From positions 1-16,123 of the forward strand of contig DCTE01000136.1 in assembly GCA_002329405.1 (NCBI GenBank): a stretch of DNA of 16,123 nt, in the 5' to 3' direction. Of the stretch, positions 13,485 through 16,123 are shown in pieces. This DNA is from Ruminococcaceae bacterium UBA1448. GTDB lineage: Bacteria; Bacillota; Clostridia; Oscillospirales; Ruminococcaceae. Both the position numbers and the translations under genes were made by a program. Each line of letters starts with the position of its first letter. The stretch's first letter is position 1. The notes below the pieces were generated by a model, which searched no databases, had not been told where the DNA came from, and was given only the letters and a program-made list of their open reading frames with translations.

Positions 13485-14303
13485 TTAGGGCTGTAACGCC
13501 TGATAGGAAGCGAGGGATTGCTGCGCCTGTTCGCAGTAGGAATCGGTCTCCTGGATGTTGAGTGCCTGGGTCTGCTGGATGGCCGAAGCGATTGCTTCGG
13601 CGTCCAGCCCGGCTTCGGCGTAATCTTCCGCGCTGTGCTCTCCCAGCCAGAAGATGGTGTAGATATCGCCGCTTTCGGATGCGGCGGCATAGGGGCTGAC
13701 CATCAGGTTGTTGATGGCCGCCCAGTCGTCCGAACAGAGGATCTCGACCTCTTCGGCGGTGATGTCGGGCGGGATCTCCAGCTGCTGGTCAAACAGGATG
13801 CTGTTGACCTGGTCGGCGGTCATCTCAAAGTCGTGGAAAAAATCCGCCAGATTGATGAGCCAGTCGTGTTCTTCCGCCCAGGCTTCGACCGCACCGACCC
13901 CGCCAGCCTCCGCCTGCAATTCAAACGGGATGCTGGTGAAGCGGGAATCGTAGATCCACGAGCGGGCGTCGGCGGGGAAGGACTTCAGATCGACGTCGCC
14001 GGTATGGACAGCCGGCTGCAAAGTTTCCTCTGTTTCCGGGGCGGTTTCACTGCTTTCCTCCGTTTCCGGTTCAGAAGAAGTCTGCGCGGAGGTTTCGTCG
14101 GGAATATCAGAAGAGTCAGAAGATTCGCTTTCATTTCCGCTTTCCGCTTCACTTTCTGTCTCATTTTCAGCGGAGCTTTCGCTGCTTTCAGAGACAGATG
14201 AAGCGGAGGTTGGTTCAGAGTTTTGGGAAGAGGTCTGGCTGTTCCCGCCGCAGGAGGCGAGCAGCAGACAGGTGATCAGGGTCAAAATCCATATTTTTTT
14301 CAT
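13485..14303 (-). CDS. Lipoprotein of unknown function with long acidic Ser/Glu linker
   Basis: A 272-residue predicted lipoprotein. The N-terminus KKIWILTLITCLLLASC ends in the lipobox L-A-S-C, so it is exported and lipid-anchored. A Ser/Glu/Thr-rich, strongly acidic and probably unstructured linker of about 85 residues follows. The C-terminal domain of about 160 residues (from VDLKSFPADARSWIYD) is acidic, with phrases such as AEEVEILCSDDWAAINNLM and IFWLGEHSAEDYAEAGLD; I do not recognise a family. ATG at 14303 is chosen over an upstream start at 14402 because the lipoprotein signal begins there and AAGGA lies 9 nt before it. It lies 34 nt after the large partial gene and is probably co-transcribed; its 3' end faces the SDR operon terminator. 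Confidence 0.8.
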   Translation of the reverse strand: MKKIWILTLITCLLLASCGGNSQTSSQNSEPTSASSVSESSESSAENETESEAESGNESESSDSSDIPDETSAQTSSEPETEESSETAPETEETLQPAVHTGDVDLKSFPADARSWIYDSRFTSIPFELQAEAGGVGAVEAWAEEHDWLINLADFFHDFEMTADQVNSILFDQQLEIPPDITAEEVEILCSDDWAAINNLMVSPYAAASESGDIYTIFWLGEHSAEDYAEAGLDAEAIASAIQQTQALNIQETDSYCEQAQQSLASYQALQP

Positions 14304-14337
14304 ACAGAGAATTCCTTTCAGATTGTGCGTCGGACAT

Positions 14338-16123
14338 TTACCGGGCGAAGACCCAGCGTCCGTCTTGCAGGATAAATTCGGCGGTTTCCAGCGGCAGTTC
14401 ATCTGCGCGCGCCGTCAGTTCAGTCAGCGTCGGGTAATACGACCAGCTATTGTCCAGCACCTGGTCGCCGCTGCCAACATGCGCCCCCTCACTGTCCGGG
14501 AACCAGCTCAGCGTGACATAGGAGACGGTCAGTCGTCCGTCCGATTCGGTCATCCGAACGGGGTAGAGGTGGGACGAGGATTCAAAGCCGATCCCGTAGG
14601 CAAGCCCGACGATATCCTCCTCCGGGTAGTAGCTGAGGAGGTTTCCGGGGTAGTCCCAGTCGATTTCGGCATCGCTCTCCCGATCGCTCCCCCAGGCGTC
14701 CGCGATCGCTTCACGGTAAAGCCATCCGGGGTAGAAAAACTCGGCCGCGAGCGTGAGGTCTTCGCTCCAGTCGGGGTATCCTTCCTCCAGCCCATCCACA
14801 AAGGCTGCCAGCTGTTCGGTCCATCCTTCCCATTCATCCGACGCGCGGAATTCCGCCAACCGTTCGGAAAAAACGTAGAAGGAAGCGTTATACATCATCG
14901 CGGCAGGTTCGCCGGTTTCTTCATTCTGCCAGCGCATCCAGTTGAGCAGCTGCTCAACCCGGAAGGTGGTTTCCTCCCGGTAGAGCCGGGGCATCTTTTC
15001 CGCCGCCGCGTTCTGTGCGGCAGTCAGGGTATCGGTGTTCACCAGCCCCTGTGCCAGCCCGTCGGACAGGGAGACAGCCGCATCGCTTTGGCCTGCATCC
15101 CAGACAAACAGCAGCGAATCATCCGTCTCCCAGAAGGTCACGCCGCCGACCTGTATTTCATTTGCCCCCTCGGGAACCAGCCCGGGTGCGGCCTGCCGGT
15201 CAACGTAAGAACCGGTATCATTTTTCATCATCAGGCAGACGGCTGCATCTCCTTCCATTGCCAGGACATCGACCCACCGGTCGTCATACCGCTGGCGGGT
15301 CCCGGTTTGCAGCAGGGCGGCCGCGTCCATCAGTTCCAGCTGCCGTTGCTGTTCCAGCTGCCGTTCTTCTGCGTCCAGCCCGGTGTAAACGGGGGTATAC
15401 TGGGTATTGTCTTCGGTAAACCACTGGGAGATCGGGGAGATGTAGACATCCTGCCGATCCAGCGACGCGGTATAATAGAGTGCGGACTGGGAATCATCCA
15501 GCGGGAGCAGCTCAAGAATCAGCTGGTCATCGGTTTCGTAGAAGTTTGCCGAAGCATACCCGGTGCCGGAATCGCTGATATTCTGAGCGGTGACAGCGGG
15601 TGCTCCGGGAAGAGCGGGGGATTCTGCACAGACGGTCCAGTACAGCGGGTGAAACGCACTGGTATTGAGGGTATTGGAGTAGGCGGACTGGCCATTGCTG
15701 CGCAATGTCAAAGAGATGGGTTCATTAAACAGCTGGTTGAGAATAGGGTCCAGCTCTACCGTCCCGGTTTCTTCGCCGGTCAGCACAGGCCGCAGTTCAC
15801 GCTCTGCAAGGCTGGCGGAGAGTTCAGAAAGCGGACGGGTAAAAATCTCGACCGGTTCGGGGCTGTCGTCAGCCGAGCGGGAAACAATGCCGGTCATCAG
15901 CCAGCTGCTGCTGTAGTGGCGCAGCGGCCCATTGAGCTGCATTGGTTCGCTCAGCGTCTTTTCTGCGAAGTTGAACAGATAGATCCGCTGGCCGTCCTGT
16001 TTGTAGCCCCGGTCGAGGACGATCATCCGCTCCCGGTCGAGCATTCGCAGGATGACCCGCGGGGAATAGAAATGGTCACCGCTGAGGCTGAGCGGGTATA
16101 CCCCCTCCAGCGACAGATAGTCA
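14338..16123 (-). CDS. Large uncharacterised protein, N-terminus beyond window edge
   Basis: At least 594 residues are encoded without a stop to the right edge: the frame continues upstream of the Met at 16044 with DYLSLEGVYPLSLSGDHFYSP. The gene is therefore partial, and I would not use that internal Met as the start. I do not recognise a family. The visible N-terminal part has short strand-like repeats (ERMIVLDRGYKQDGQRIYLFNF) that could belong to a beta-propeller-like region. The middle has a Gln/Leu-rich helix (RQLEQQRQLELMDAAALLQ), and the C-terminal 250 residues are Trp- and acid-rich (MRWQNEETGEPAAMMYNASFYVF, EFFYPGWLYREAIADAWGSD). The acidic make-up and the partner lipoprotein downstream suggest an exported or membrane-attached protein, but any signal sequence is outside the window. 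Confidence 0.7.
   Translation of the reverse strand, partial: DYLSLEGVYPLSLSGDHFYSPRVILRMLDRERMIVLDRGYKQDGQRIYLFNFAEKTLSEPMQLNGPLRHYSSSWLMTGIVSRSADDSPEPVEIFTRPLSELSASLAERELRPVLTGEETGTVELDPILNQLFNEPISLTLRSNGQSAYSNTLNTSAFHPLYWTVCAESPALPGAPAVTAQNISDSGTGYASANFYETDDQLILELLPLDDSQSALYYTASLDRQDVYISPISQWFTEDNTQYTPVYTGLDAEERQLEQQRQLELMDAAALLQTGTRQRYDDRWVDVLAMEGDAAVCLMMKNDTGSYVDRQAAPGLVPEGANEIQVGGVTFWETDDSLLFVWDAGQSDAAVSLSDGLAQGLVNTDTLTAAQNAAAEKMPRLYREETTFRVEQLLNWMRWQNEETGEPAAMMYNASFYVFSERLAEFRASDEWEGWTEQLAAFVDGLEEGYPDWSEDLTLAAEFFYPGWLYREAIADAWGSDRESDAEIDWDYPGNLLSYYPEEDIVGLAYGIGFESSSHLYPVRMTESDGRLTVSYVTLSWFPDSEGAHVGSGDQVLDNSWSYYPTLTELTARADELPLETAEFILQDGRWVFAR
15333..15365. repeat. Two-copy 15-bp direct repeat with 18-bp period
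   Basis: GTTCCAGCTGCCGTT occurs at 15333-15347 and again at 15351-15365. On the coding (minus) strand it encodes the repeated RQLE element inside RQLEQQRQLELM of the large partial protein, so it is an in-frame duplication within a probable helix. Confidence 0.7.

Noticed and set aside
13518..14201. 227-codon open frame on the plus strand
   Set aside because: Antisense to the Ser/Glu-rich lipoprotein; its Phe/Arg-rich end is the mirror of the Glu/Ser codons.
14338..16044. Complete gene starting at the Met at 16044
   Set aside because: The frame remains open to the window edge with sensible protein sequence, and no ribosome binding site precedes that Met, so the gene is partial.

Overview
The window looks like chromosomal DNA of a Gram-positive anaerobe of the Bacillota, most likely class Clostridia and plausibly a gut Oscillospiraceae-type organism. 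This rests on strong AGGAGG-like ribosome binding sites, sigma-A promoters with 17-bp spacers, intrinsic hairpin-plus-T terminators, Ser/Glu-rich lipoproteins, a cell-wall-binding (CW/choline-binding type) repeat protein, and an orphan-SelD selenium gene cluster. I recognise no phage, transposon, CRISPR, rRNA or tRNA features. The taxonomic call is inference.

Layout, left to right. (1) Positions 1-1296, minus strand: a secreted LRR/cell-wall-binding repeat protein whose frame is cut by one in-frame TAG at 97-99 and then continues with more binding repeats to the window edge. (2) 1482-6699, minus: a six-gene operon with a promoter (TTGAAA-17-TATAAT) and a terminator. In transcription order it encodes a DUF3343 mini-protein, SelD, YedF, YqeB, a cysteine-desulfurase-like enzyme and a YqeC-XdhC fusion. 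Together these are the accessory machinery of selenium-dependent molybdenum hydroxylases: SelD makes selenophosphate, YedF, DUF3343 and the desulfurase homologue are candidate Se/S carriers or donors, and YqeB, YqeC and XdhC are cofactor-insertion factors. No hydroxylase, NTP transferase, selA or selB gene is in view.

(3) 6744-10167, minus: a three-gene unit of a TetR repressor, an alpha/beta-hydrolase and an extracellular solute-binding lipoprotein. It runs from a TTGACA-17-TACCAT promoter that abuts a 12-bp perfect palindrome (probable autoregulatory operator) and ends at a hairpin terminator. (4) 10286-11731, plus: a cytoplasmic beta-lactamase-family serine hydrolase and a GNAT acetyltransferase, divergent from tetR. 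(5) 11765-13482, plus: a promoter, a preQ1-I-like riboswitch and an attenuator terminator ahead of a VUT/YhhQ-family queuosine-precursor transporter, followed 1 nt later by a short-chain dehydrogenase and a strong terminator. (6) 13485-16123, minus: a lipoprotein of unknown function preceded by a large uncharacterised protein whose N-terminus lies beyond the right edge.

The points most worth a second look are the amber codon (all 15 other genes end in TAA or TGA), the YqeC-XdhC fusion with reversed XdhC domain order, and the SDR gene placed under the preQ1-like switch. No stretch over about 300 bases lacks a gene; the longest gaps (1297-1562, 10103-10384 and 11732-11967) are described through their regulatory features.
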